A stretch of 64,000 bases of DNA from Nitzschia sp. pyKryTriq1 (Eukaryota; Bacillariophyta; Bacillariophyceae; Bacillariales; Bacillariaceae), in the NCBI GenBank assembly GCA_956465555.1, contig OY101123.1:682001-746000 (forward strand). Reading direction: 5' to 3'. The notes under the pieces are model-generated. The model was not told the origin of the DNA. It saw only the letters and a list, made by a program, of their open reading frames with translations, and searched no databases. Shown piece after piece: positions 10,244 to 20,117 of this stretch (positions are counted from its first letter, which is position 1; every line of letters begins with the position of its first letter). A program made the position numbers and the translations under genes.

Positions 10244-12289
10244 CTATCGTTTGGAAGTGGAACGTCTTGACAGACGCGAGGCGAGACTGCCGCTGCTGCT
10301 ACTCCTCGATCCCAAACTTCGATGACTAGTAGTAGTAGCAGCAGCACCACCACTACTATTCGATGCTCCTCGTTGTGATGATTTTGTGGAGAATTGATAC
10401 TGGGGAGCAATCAAGTTGGCATGTTTTTGATGAAATTCCGACAAGTCATATTGGAAGGGTCTCGAGGTTCCCATGTTGAGTGAAATGGGAGCATTCGTAT
10501 CAATACCCACGACGGGATACAAGTCATTGTGTAGAAATTCGACACCAATATTCTTCCAACCATATCCCAAGAATTTTCCATTTAAAGTGAAAAAGATACC
10601 TTGTGCCACATAGTCAATACCACAGCCAATGGTATCGCCCGCACCAAAAGTCGGACCAAACCGTTCGACCATGCCTCCACTGGAATGAAAGATGCCACCG
10701 TCATCTCCATGATATCCAAAACTGAGAGAATCCCATCCAGGCATGCGAGTGTGAACATGGAAGGATTCGGTGGCGATTCCCACAGCAACGCATTCAGATG
10801 GGTGACGAGTAGTAGTTCGAGTCGTCACTGGGGGAGTGGAGGTTACCGAATCATCATCATCGTTGTCATCTTCCTTTGCCGGTGGTTCCAGAATATCCAC
10901 TTCATAATAGGCCACAAGAGCTGGAGTGACATCCAAGGTGCCGTCTGCTTGCCAATGGGGGGCCACAAAGGGTCGCCAATCCACCATTCCTCGTCTCGAC
11001 ACCGCTCTAGCTCCCTGGCAGATCAAATCAAACAAACTGCTTGCCCCGCTACCGCTCTGAGCGCTCTGCACACCCTCGGCAGGAGAGGGATGCGCATTCA
11101 AAAGAAACTTTGGTTTGTTCATGTTCATCATCCTCCATGTGGTGGTAGAGTTCGATTTACGAATGGGACGTGGAAGAGGAAAATTCGCCCGAATGCATCG
11201 GTCTCCCGACCCAATAGGGCCCGTGTAACGAACGAGAGGTGGGCTATTCGAAGAAGCATTGGCGGATGATGATGATGATGGTTGATGATAGACTTCCAAT
11301 TTGGTGGACGATCTCGGTGCTCGCATCAACTGCTGAGTGATACGCCGAGTCATACTAGATCGCCGTGATCCCAAGGCTCCTCCTCCTCGAGTGTTGCGAG
11401 TGTTGCTGTTGTTAGGATGATTTGAATTATTTCGCGGATGATCCAATAGGGTTTGATCCACTTCGGTGGGCAGTTTTCCCGGAGTCATACTCAACAAAAG
11501 TGGAACATTCACTGCACTTGTGTCGTGGTTTGCGTTGTTGCTCGTCGCGGTAGGCAACGAGTAGGCATCTACCAGTAGTCGGCGGCGTCCCATAATACAA
11601 TTAGTAGTAGTAGTCGTAGTAGTATCATCATCGGATTTCAAGTTCAATTTTGTCATGGGCCAGCGCTTTTGCAATTGCGGCATCCAAATATCCGCCGTGG
11701 CTTCAGGGCTGAGAACCAATGTACGGTATTTGTGGTTGAGACCCAAGACGGAACGCAAACTCACAAGGTCCAAAAAGGAACAGATTTGCAGCTGCACATC
11801 GTCCACCAAATCCTCCAAAGAACAAGCAGAAGCAGCAGCAGCAGCGGCGGCGGCGTTATTCTCTGTAGAGGCGATTTCCCACGCAAAGCTGGGAACCACA
11901 GCGGGTGGTCCATGGTGCTTGCGACGTCCTCGCTTTTTGTGCCGTGCTGGTAGTTGTGCTGCTAATGCTGCCCTTGGTTCTTCTGTGATGACGCTGTTCA
12001 GGAGTGAAAGGTCGCGCACCGAACTCGTATCGGAAGAATCATCATCGTTGATGTTGATGTTGTGGTCCAGGGAAAAAGAACCGGTTCTCGTGGCGGTGTG
12101 CATCATCTTGGCTGCCATGACCAACATTTCGACTTCGTTCGCCGTGGTGACTGCTGCGTCTGAACAGGAATACTCGTAGTCGCTGCTGTCCGAGAGGTCG
12201 CTGTTGTTGTCTCCTTCTCCTCCTCTTGTAGCAGTGGCATCAAAGGCGTCCCATGATACTAAACGTTGGCGCGAAGATACTCGTCGCAT
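10244..12289 (-). CDS. F-box-like and SPRY-domain protein
   Basis: I start at ATG 12289 (MRRVSSRQRLVSW); an upstream in-frame ATG at 12370 would add a hydrophobic leader and is less likely. The 681-aa product has a Ser/Asp-rich N-terminus, then an F-box-like segment (SLEDLVDDVQLQICSFLDLVSLRSVLGLNHKYR, about residues 160-195), a long low-complexity middle with Asn/Ser runs, and a SPRY/B30.2 domain near residues 440-620. The SPRY domain is marked by CVAVGIATE, MPGWDSLSFGYHGDDG, FGAGDTIGCGIDY, FFTLNGKFLGYGW and LYPVVGI. An F-box plus SPRY suggests a substrate adaptor of an SCF-type ubiquitin ligase, the F-box by inference. The C-terminal tail is Ser/Arg-rich. SPRY is certain; F-box is probable. 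Confidence 0.88.
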   Translation of the reverse strand: MRRVSSRQRLVSWDAFDATATRGGEGDNNSDLSDSSDYEYSCSDAAVTTANEVEMLVMAAKMMHTATRTGSFSLDHNININDDDSSDTSSVRDLSLLNSVITEEPRAALAAQLPARHKKRGRRKHHGPPAVVPSFAWEIASTENNAAAAAAAASACSLEDLVDDVQLQICSFLDLVSLRSVLGLNHKYRTLVLSPEATADIWMPQLQKRWPMTKLNLKSDDDTTTTTTTNCIMGRRRLLVDAYSLPTATSNNANHDTSAVNVPLLLSMTPGKLPTEVDQTLLDHPRNNSNHPNNSNTRNTRGGGALGSRRSSMTRRITQQLMRAPRSSTKLEVYHQPSSSSSANASSNSPPLVRYTGPIGSGDRCIRANFPLPRPIRKSNSTTTWRMMNMNKPKFLLNAHPSPAEGVQSAQSGSGASSLFDLICQGARAVSRRGMVDWRPFVAPHWQADGTLDVTPALVAYYEVDILEPPAKEDDNDDDDSVTSTPPVTTRTTTRHPSECVAVGIATESFHVHTRMPGWDSLSFGYHGDDGGIFHSSGGMVERFGPTFGAGDTIGCGIDYVAQGIFFTLNGKFLGYGWKNIGVEFLHNDLYPVVGIDTNAPISLNMGTSRPFQYDLSEFHQKHANLIAPQYQFSTKSSQRGASNSSGGAAATTTSHRSLGSRSSSSGSLASRLSRRSTSKR

Positions 12290-13153
12290 TGTGATTGTGA
12301 CCTTGATCGTGAATATGAATATGAATGAGAAGGACGAAACTGATGAGAAGCAAAGGACGGGTCTCAACACGATACCAGTAGACTACCGCACTGTGCACCC
12401 CGGGTAGAATGGATCTCGAATATGATGGGTGGGTTTTGTGATGGGTGGACGAAGAATGCTATCAATCCATCAACCATCCGTACGAAATAGCAGGAGGCAG
12501 GAGACCCGCCTCGGTAAATGAGAGTGTTCTTCAGTTCTCATCATCTATCAGCGCGGGATAATAAAGCGAGGTTTGGCGTCTTTGAAATAGAGCCAGCCGC
12601 CCCCCGCCCGCCTCCCGCCATGCCAAGGCGAAGAAATGGGAGGGCTTATCTATTTCTCTCCAAAAAGAACAATGAAGACGGCAATAGCCAATCAACTGTA
12701 AGTATCATTGACACTACCGAAGCCCATGCTCCCGATTGATCCAATCAAATAATGATATTCCTTGTTCCTTGGATTTGTGCAGAATTCCAAGACAGCTGTT
12801 TCGCTCGTGTGATGCGGTCGGTTGTTTTACCGCCCTTTCTAGCAGAGACCGACTTTGTTCCGCGCGCCAGCCGGCCGTGCTGGATGTTGATGCGAAAGAT
12901 ACCCTTCGGGTTCAGGAGGGGTCCGCTCGTCGTCTCGCATTTTACTTTACTATTATTTTTACTACTAGTCTACTACTACTAGTCTGTAGATTTTTCATCC
13001 TTTGCGAAACAATGCAAAGACGAATAGCTACTAGTAGTAGGCTTGACATCCATATGGAATCAAAATGTATCTACTTTGGATTGTTTGTTTATGAAGAGTG
13101 CGATTTCGCTCTCTCTAGAGTGCTGTAAAGAAGACACCGCTTCTGGCGGCAAA
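12290..13153. other. Intergenic region upstream of the F-box/SPRY gene
   Basis: These 864 bp separate the start of the F-box/SPRY gene from the stop of the next minus-strand gene. A palindromic CTACTAGTCTACTACTACTAGT cluster lies at about 12960-12985, with a further CTACTAGTAGTAG copy near 13030. No ORF is convincing. Confidence 0.55.
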
Positions 13154-16100
13154 TCAAATTTTCTGCGAGTTGTTGTTGCTGCCGTCTTTGGTGAGCAGGC
13201 AGCTGGCGTTCGTCCACTGTGGTTTGCCACTTGGATACGCGCACCATTCAAAGGGCGCTGCCGCTAATCCACCGTGATCATCGGGCCCTCCCATCCCATT
13301 ATACAAAATACATTCGGGGCGAGGTTCCCAGGCATAGCGAATCCCAAATATCTCAGGGACCGTCGTGAACAGGTGGATCTCGTCACCACTATTTCGAACA
13401 TCGGCCTTGGCGACCCGCGTCCAGTTTCCACTAGCATCCAAAACAAAGAAGGGAGGGTCCTCACAACAATTCTTGCATGCAGCCGCCCCAGCCAAATGAA
13501 GCGTGTGAGCCGTCCCGGGCTGGAAGCTCAACACAATGGACGAATGGGTGGGACTACTTGTGAGTCCAACACCTGCCAGCTCGGGGCCTGTATAGCTGAA
13601 CTGAGCTACGGGATCTCTATACTGGATCGCCCGCATGGTCAGAGCCAATCTGCGACCCACTTCTTGTTTACGGCGGGGATGAATATCCCCATTGGCTTTA
13701 TTCGAAGGGTCTCCGAGATCTATGGCAGTCGCCATGCCTACGCCGGGGAGCTGAAGGGCAGCCCCTTGTGCGGCACGGACCCACGGCCACGTACTACCCG
13801 CATCAAACCCTGCCAGTTGGACATACACGAACGAAAGGTTCGGGAGGTTGAACTTGACCCGCCAATCCGTAATCATAGCTGGGAAACGGCACGAATACGA
13901 AGTGGCATCCTGTGCGTTCGCCTCACCCTGATACCAAAGTGCGGCGACAAAGCGCATGGGAAGCAATGGGTGAATCATGGCATTCCAGAGTTGCATCGAT
14001 TTCGGACCATCAGCAAGATCAGCAGAATCTTCGTAATCGGCCGCATCCCAATACGGTAAACCTTCCCGTACGTTGTAGTAGTTGTTGCCGCCCAGCCGGG
14101 CACGAGGAAGAGTCCCACCACAGGTCTCATCCGCCAGAGCATCGGCGGAAGAAAACGTTTCGACTTTCTGGCCTCCCCAGCAGGAAACAAGTAGACCGAT
14201 CGGAACCGTCCCGTTCATTGACTGGTAAAGATCGCGTCCAAAAAAGTAACATGTGGCTGAAAATACAGCTTTCCACCCGAGTGTAGAATTTCCCGTGATC
14301 GACTCGGGTGAACTTCGAGCCCATGAGTAGTACGTCGGGGAGGCTACGTCGTCCATGGGAATATCGGAGGTTGCCTTGGCCACTGTGGCCAATCGCACGT
14401 TCGGATAATTGATGGCATCTTTAACTTCCTCCTCGGCATCAAAAACAGCGCCCACCGTCATTTCCATATTAGACTGACCCGAACATAAAAAGACGTCCCC
14501 AAACGCAATATCGTCTAGAACAATGGTACTGGTCCCATCCGTGATTTCGATTGCATGCCCGTCTCCTGCTGGTTGGGGAGGGAAATCAATAGACCACGCT
14601 CCATCCTCCGGATCTGTTATGACACGGATATTAACATCGATCTTCGTCAGAGTCGCCGTGACGTTGGCACCCGGTTCTGCCCATCCCCATATCCGCGCCT
14701 TTTGTGGTTCTCGCTGTAGCACCATGTGAGAGTCGACAAAGCTAGGAAGCCTTAGCTTGGCTGGATCAGTGTTCGTACTTTGGCCAAGCAAGGAGCCGTC
14801 GGTGGCCGCAAAGGGAGAGCTATCATCCAATACAGCATCAGTTTTTGGAGTGTTTTCATCGTTAAGGGGTACTTCGCACGCTGAATTCGTCCACTTTGCT
14901 TTGCCACTGGGATAGGCACACCATTCAAAGGGCGCCGCAGGGAGACTCGCGTAGTCTTCGGGCCCTCCCTTGCCATTATAGAGGGCACATTCGGGCCGAC
15001 CCTCCCACGCATACCTTATTCCGTAGATCTTAGTAACATTCATGATCAAATAAACTTCGTCCTCGTTTCTAATTTGGGCCAACGTCGCTCGTACCCACTC
15101 TTGATCCTTGGTCAATATTTCAAATGGCGGCTCAGTACAACAGGCTAAGCAAGCAGCGGTACCCCGTAGATGAAGACCACGGGCCGTGCCAGGCCGGAAA
15201 CTCAATCGAGCGATGGAGTGTGCGGGATCTGTGTGCAACTCCACGCCCGTAAATTCGGGCCCACTATACATTTGTTCCGCCGATGGATCTTTATAATACA
15301 TCGCTCTCATGGTAACGGCGAGCCTTCGTCCCACTTCTTGCTTGCGTCTCGAATGAATGGGCCCATTGGGAGAATCGGGATCCCCCAGATCGATCGCCGT
15401 CACTCTACCCACATTGGGCAAGGCCAGCGCTGCTCCTTGTGCAGCACGTAGGGATGGCCATACTTTGCCCCGATAATCGTTTCGAAGTGCCGCCAGTTCG
15501 ACGTACAAAAAGGTCCAATCCGGCAATTGGAATTTTCGTCTCCAATCGGCAATCATGGCTGGAAACTGACAGGCATACGCGGGTCGGTTACTCGCGTTGG
15601 ATTCTCCTTGGTACCAAATGACACCGGTAAATCGCATGGGCAAGAGGGGGTTAAGCATGGCATTCCATATTTGTTTGTCAGTGGGATGAAGATTGTCCAT
15701 ATCATTTTCATTCATCGAATCTTGCTCGATACGTTTGGCTAGTTCCAGATCCAATGATGCCAGCGAAGAATCAACATTACTCGTATCGTCCTTCTCTGAC
15801 CCACGGCTTCGTCCACTGTTAACTGCTGGAGCCAACCCCCCACAGGTTTCATCAGCCAAAGCATCTGCCGAAGAAAAGGTCTCAATTTTCATACCTCCCC
15901 AGCAAGATGTCACCAGCCCGATGGGCACTGTTCCATTCATAGACTTGTACAGTTCACGTCCAAAATAGTAGCACGTGGCCGAATAGACTCCCCATTTTCC
16001 TCCATCCACCGATGACTGATTCAAGGCGTCGGGAGAAGACTTTTGCCAAATATACAAGGGTGTCTTGGATCCCACATTATCCATGGTAGAATTCGAAACC

Positions 16101-16720
16101 GTTTTATTGACAGTCGCCAACCTTAAGTTGGGATAGTGAATGGAATCGGCAATCTCTTGTTCGGCGTTCATGGAAGCATTGACTGTGAATTCCATATTGG
16201 ATTGTCCCGAACACAAAAAGACATCCCCAAAGGCAATATCCTCGAGTGTGATGGTCGTCGCACCGTCCGTCACTTGAAGTGTATGCCCCGCTCCGGCGGG
16301 TTGGGGAGGCAATTCCAAGGTCCAGGATCCGTCCGAGGGAGATGCCAAATCAAAGGCCAAACGACTTTCATTGTCGATGTTGTTGTGTTTGTTGTTCATC
16401 GTCGTTAAGGTCGCAGTGACATTGGCTCCGGGCGCGGCCCATCCCCAGATCCGAGCCGAGTGTGGCTCGCGTTGGAGGACCATATACGAGTCAACAAAGG
16501 TGGCCAGTCGCAATCCAGAGGCAGGAAGATCACCACCATTATCATTATCATCATCCACATCCACATCAACAGTATTACTGTTCGAGTGATAGCGGCTGCT
16601 GGCGTCTTGTGCTTGCGCTGTCACTGACGCGACAAGCAAAGAAACACTCAATACCCAAAAGAGCATCCTTGTTGGAACAAACTTTGGACAACAAGGACTA
16701 GCATTCGTTGTCGTAGCCAT
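13154..16720 (-). CDS. Secreted tandem sialate O-acetylesterase-like protein (two SGNH domains)
   Basis: I start at ATG 16720, which precedes a signal peptide (core RMLFWVLSVSLLVASVTAQA); the longer open frame upstream lacks a plausible N-terminus. The 1188-aa product contains two homologous units, about residues 69-640 and 654-1188. Each starts with FVDS-hMVLQREP..ARIWGWA.PGANVTATLT and ends with a Cys-rich tail (WCAYPSGK.WTN). Each unit has block I FLCSGQSNME with the nucleophile Ser (about Ser174 and Ser750), a WYQGES/ANA motif, and IHxRRKQEVGRRLA with the catalytic His. Both active sites therefore look intact. The SIAE family removes acetyl groups from sialic acids in animals; in a diatom the substrate is more likely an acetylated cell-wall or algal polysaccharide (inference). 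The two halves read as an internal duplication. Confidence 0.93.
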   Translation of the reverse strand: MATTTNASPCCPKFVPTRMLFWVLSVSLLVASVTAQAQDASSRYHSNSNTVDVDVDDDNDNGGDLPASGLRLATFVDSYMVLQREPHSARIWGWAAPGANVTATLTTMNNKHNNIDNESRLAFDLASPSDGSWTLELPPQPAGAGHTLQVTDGATTITLEDIAFGDVFLCSGQSNMEFTVNASMNAEQEIADSIHYPNLRLATVNKTVSNSTMDNVGSKTPLYIWQKSSPDALNQSSVDGGKWGVYSATCYYFGRELYKSMNGTVPIGLVTSCWGGMKIETFSSADALADETCGGLAPAVNSGRSRGSEKDDTSNVDSSLASLDLELAKRIEQDSMNENDMDNLHPTDKQIWNAMLNPLLPMRFTGVIWYQGESNASNRPAYACQFPAMIADWRRKFQLPDWTFLYVELAALRNDYRGKVWPSLRAAQGAALALPNVGRVTAIDLGDPDSPNGPIHSRRKQEVGRRLAVTMRAMYYKDPSAEQMYSGPEFTGVELHTDPAHSIARLSFRPGTARGLHLRGTAACLACCTEPPFEILTKDQEWVRATLAQIRNEDEVYLIMNVTKIYGIRYAWEGRPECALYNGKGGPEDYASLPAAPFEWCAYPSGKAKWTNSACEVPLNDENTPKTDAVLDDSSPFAATDGSLLGQSTNTDPAKLRLPSFVDSHMVLQREPQKARIWGWAEPGANVTATLTKIDVNIRVITDPEDGAWSIDFPPQPAGDGHAIEITDGTSTIVLDDIAFGDVFLCSGQSNMEMTVGAVFDAEEEVKDAINYPNVRLATVAKATSDIPMDDVASPTYYSWARSSPESITGNSTLGWKAVFSATCYFFGRDLYQSMNGTVPIGLLVSCWGGQKVETFSSADALADETCGGTLPRARLGGNNYYNVREGLPYWDAADYEDSADLADGPKSMQLWNAMIHPLLPMRFVAALWYQGEANAQDATSYSCRFPAMITDWRVKFNLPNLSFVYVQLAGFDAGSTWPWVRAAQGAALQLPGVGMATAIDLGDPSNKANGDIHPRRKQEVGRRLALTMRAIQYRDPVAQFSYTGPELAGVGLTSSPTHSSIVLSFQPGTAHTLHLAGAAACKNCCEDPPFFVLDASGNWTRVAKADVRNSGDEIHLFTTVPEIFGIRYAWEPRPECILYNGMGGPDDHGGLAAAPFEWCAYPSGKPQWTNASCLLTKDGSNNNSQKI

Positions 16721-17531
16721 GATGGATGGGAGAGGGTTCGGTTGGAAGGTGAACAGTACAAGTACCGTACCTGAGAACTGAGATCGTTGGGTGGCCGGAA
16801 GATGAGGGCGTTTGAGCCTATATTTTAGCGGTTCGTACGCAAAAAGAGATATCGCGGTACTGCATACTGTATAATAGATCGTATCTTCGTCGCAAAAAAA
16901 GCATGCGCTTTTTACACGGATGATATCTTTGACTCCCACGACTAAATTCGCTCATCCTGTACCGTACACTGGCGCAGGCGCCAACAAACCCTCAACTCTC
17001 TCGGACACTGTAGACCGATGGTATAGTACTGTTAGTGAAATAATTCGTTGGCCTATGCCCCTGATCGATTCCGATTTGCGTAGCAGGATCGTCCTCTCTC
17101 GGGGATACCCTTGGGTACACCATCTCCTTGCCTCGTCCTTGTCAAGGTGTGAAGGGATGGCGGGCGGGTTTTTAAAGCTAATTAATCTAGAATTCCGAAG
17201 TTGGGATTTGCGATACCGAGGTTGACTCGATGATCTTATGAGGTTCATCGGTCGTCTCTCTTGGTATCGGTTTCGGGTTTGGGTGTTCGTTCGACTTCTT
17301 GTCTGTCCTTCGTTCGTTGGGGGTAGCCACGTATTCTACCGACGATATGTTAGATCAGGATGATCATCGTCGGTTTTTGGTTTTATTTCCTCTTCGTACG
17401 AGTTACCTGATGATGTTGTCGACAGCCGACAGCACCACGCACTAATCATATTATCTCAGACCTTGTTTCGCCTTTCGGCCATCACGATGGAACAGTACAG
17501 AGCATAGCGCGACATTATAAGGGAAAAGGGA
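16721..17531. other. Divergent intergenic region
   Basis: These 811 bp lie between the start codons of the esterase and Tex-like genes and must contain both promoters. No repeats or conserved ORFs were recognised. Confidence 0.55.
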
Positions 17532-20117
17532 ATGGTTAACCTGTGGAGGTGCACGACCTTGATGATGTCGCTATCGAAATCCAGCAAGATAAGACGATCG
17601 GCTCATACCGGCACCACGACTTTGTCTGCGTCGAGTACTCGTATGAGTAGTGCAAGTACCACCCGTACTGGTACCGTGGACGCCATGATGGCATCGATAT
17701 CCCCGGCCCTTCTCGCCCAAGCATGGACTCCCGAGATCCTCCAGTGGAATGATAGCCCAGAGAATAGCGATTCCAAACTCGTTGCCCAGGCTGTCGCGCG
17801 GACGTTGCCTCTGTTGGGCGAGGGAGCCGACTCGGTTCCGTTTGTGTGCCGATACCGCACCGAAATTGTCCATCCGTTGTCGACCAAACAGGTCCACTTG
17901 TTACAGTCGCTAATCACGCAACACTCTGCACTCTCATCACTCCGATCCAAGCTCTTGCAAGCCCTGCCTACTGAGAACCCGCCGCCCTCACAAGTTTTGA
18001 CTTCGACTTCCAAAGCCGAGTTGGAAGATTGGTACGCTCCTTACAAGCCGCCGCCGAAAGGATCCATTTTGCAACGGATTCAAACCGAACACCCTCAGCT
18101 GGTACAGGCAGTAGAAGATTTGTGGTGGGGCAGGTCCGTGAAAGTGCCCTTTTCCTTGGGTCCGAAGGACGCCTTGCTCCATCTCTTGAGCTCCAAAATC
18201 GCAGCCGACCCTCGCATTGTCTCGGTCGTGACGGAAGAACTTCAAAAGCATTGTCGCATCCATACTAAACTTGTCAAACCAAAAGAAGAAGAAACTAACA
18301 GCAACAATAACACAAAACGAAACAAGTCTAATAATAATAACAATGCGCAACAACAGCAACAGCAGCAACAACAACAAGCGGAAAAGTATACACATTATGA
18401 CGACTATCGAGGGCATTTGATGTATTTGAAAGACCACCAGGTACTCGCCATTCGACGGGGGGTCGATCAAAAGCAACTGAGTATTAGCTATGACATTGAT
18501 GGAACCAAGATGGAATCTTGTATTGCTTATCATTTGCGGTCGTCGGCGCCCAAGGTACTGGTAAAAGATCATCGGGAACTGTTGAATGAAGCGATTCATG
18601 ATGCTTGGACAAGGCTACTACGACGAAGGGGGACATCCCGTCTCTGGGCTGCCAAATGTCAGCAAGCGCAAGAACGAGCCTATCAAGTCTTTCAAGACAA
18701 TCTAGGGCGGGCTTTGCTCGCACCCCCTTTGGATCTTCGACGACAGCTGCAACATAATTCTATCGATTGGGCATCGTCACTGCTGGCCTTGGACCCCGGA
18801 TACCAAGCAGGAATCAAGTGTGCCATTCTCGATTTCCAAGGGACACCCCAGCGACTTGATACCATTATCTTTTTAGGCCCTCGACGTCAAGCTGGAATCG
18901 ACAAGTTGATTGCGTTGCTGAAAGAAGCTCGTGGCGGCAAAAATGAGCAGGAGTCAAAAGTGCTAGTGGCGTTGGGCAATGGTCATGGAAGCCAAGAATG
19001 TCGAATGCTACTCCAAGAGGCAACCACTATCAGTGAAATTCCAGTGGACATTCAGCTGGTCAATGAGGCCGGGGCCAGTGTCTGGAGTGTCACCGAGACC
19101 GCCAAGCGAGAATTTCCCGACGAGACTCCGGCGTCCATTGCTTCGATATCGATTGGCCGGAGATTGTTGAATCCACTATTTGAACTGGTAAAGGTGCCGC
19201 CGCGGAGTTTAGGGCTGGGCATGTACCAACATGATTTGGCCGAAAAAGAATTGGACGAACGATTGCATCTCGGGAGCGTCGATGCGGTAGCTACGGTGGG
19301 GGTCGACGTGAATTCGTGCAGTTTGGAAATCTTGGAAAAGGTGCCCGGTATACAAAAGTTGGCACCGAAAATTATGGCTGCGCGTCCTTTGAGTCAGCGT
19401 ACCGATCTACTACGGGTGTCAGGTTTCGGCCCAAAGACCTTTGAGAACTCGGCTGCGTTCTTGCGTCTGACCCCCCCGGTGGTGGAGCCACTCGATGCGA
19501 CGCTAGTCCATCCCGAGTCCTACGATTTGGCGCGATGGCTTTTGAAGAAATTATCATGGAAACTAGATCAGCCGATTTCAGATCTTCCACCCAGATCTGA
19601 ATGGCGTCAAGTGTGGGATACGCTTCTACGGGAGGCGTCCGCCAAATGCCAAGTCAGCCAAGGCCGTGTCCTGGCAGTACTTGGCAATCTTGTCGATTCA
19701 ATCAACCATGTGGATCCTCGCATCAAAGATTTAGAAACGAGCTCCACAGATCCGTGTAAAGCATCAACCGAAGGCTGTTCCATGCTCCCTCCCGATTTGG
19801 CTGAATCGTCTAAGGTACTTGCATCCGCCGCTCCAAAAAGGGGCATTCTCGGCGTGGTTCGAAATATTTTGGATTTTGGCGCTTTCATTGACTTTGGCGG
19901 ACCCAACGATGGACTATTGCACAAATCCTATCTTGGATCCAATCTACGCTTGGAAAATTTATTGATAGGTCAGTCGATCGGTGTGGATATTCTAAGTGTA
20001 CGGGGCGACAAGGTTTCGTTGGGAGTTCATGGGATGCGGTCCGAACCACGACAAGAGGCAGTGCCGCGTCAGTGGGGACAGGCCGTGTCCTCACGGAAAC
20101 GAAAGCGACAAATATAG
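17532..20117 (+). CDS. Tex/SRBD1-like S1 RNA-binding protein
   Basis: The 861-aa single-exon product has the full order of bacterial Tex and animal SRBD1: an N-terminal helical region with FVCRYRTEI and a region resembling Tex HtH domains, a YqgF-type RNase H-like fold (ALDPGYQAGIKCAILDFQG, LGNGHGSQECRMLL), a helix-hairpin-helix pair (VGVDVNSCSLEILEKVPGI, LLRVSGFGPKTFENSAAFLRL) and a C-terminal S1 domain (GILGVVRNILDFGAFIDFG...GLLHKSYL). An Asn/Gln run interrupts the N-terminal part at about residues 255-284, an insertion unlike bacterial Tex. The first ~60 residues are Ser/Thr/Arg-rich and could be an organelle-targeting sequence. Role: probably RNA or transcription-related; Tex itself is poorly defined. 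Family identity is firm. Confidence 0.92.
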   Translation: MVNLWRCTTLMMSLSKSSKIRRSAHTGTTTLSASSTRMSSASTTRTGTVDAMMASISPALLAQAWTPEILQWNDSPENSDSKLVAQAVARTLPLLGEGADSVPFVCRYRTEIVHPLSTKQVHLLQSLITQHSALSSLRSKLLQALPTENPPPSQVLTSTSKAELEDWYAPYKPPPKGSILQRIQTEHPQLVQAVEDLWWGRSVKVPFSLGPKDALLHLLSSKIAADPRIVSVVTEELQKHCRIHTKLVKPKEEETNSNNNTKRNKSNNNNNAQQQQQQQQQQAEKYTHYDDYRGHLMYLKDHQVLAIRRGVDQKQLSISYDIDGTKMESCIAYHLRSSAPKVLVKDHRELLNEAIHDAWTRLLRRRGTSRLWAAKCQQAQERAYQVFQDNLGRALLAPPLDLRRQLQHNSIDWASSLLALDPGYQAGIKCAILDFQGTPQRLDTIIFLGPRRQAGIDKLIALLKEARGGKNEQESKVLVALGNGHGSQECRMLLQEATTISEIPVDIQLVNEAGASVWSVTETAKREFPDETPASIASISIGRRLLNPLFELVKVPPRSLGLGMYQHDLAEKELDERLHLGSVDAVATVGVDVNSCSLEILEKVPGIQKLAPKIMAARPLSQRTDLLRVSGFGPKTFENSAAFLRLTPPVVEPLDATLVHPESYDLARWLLKKLSWKLDQPISDLPPRSEWRQVWDTLLREASAKCQVSQGRVLAVLGNLVDSINHVDPRIKDLETSSTDPCKASTEGCSMLPPDLAESSKVLASAAPKRGILGVVRNILDFGAFIDFGGPNDGLLHKSYLGSNLRLENLLIGQSIGVDILSVRGDKVSLGVHGMRSEPRQEAVPRQWGQAVSSRKRKRQI

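Noticed and set aside
11655-12179. Plus-strand open frame opposite the F-box/SPRY gene
   Set aside because: It is the antisense shadow of a well-supported coding region rich in trinucleotide repeats.
17532-20117. Bacterial contamination, suggested by Tex, RlmH and PyrC-type genes
   Set aside because: Neighbouring genes are eukaryotic, dihydroorotase has two introns, and RlmH carries a diatom plastid pre-sequence.
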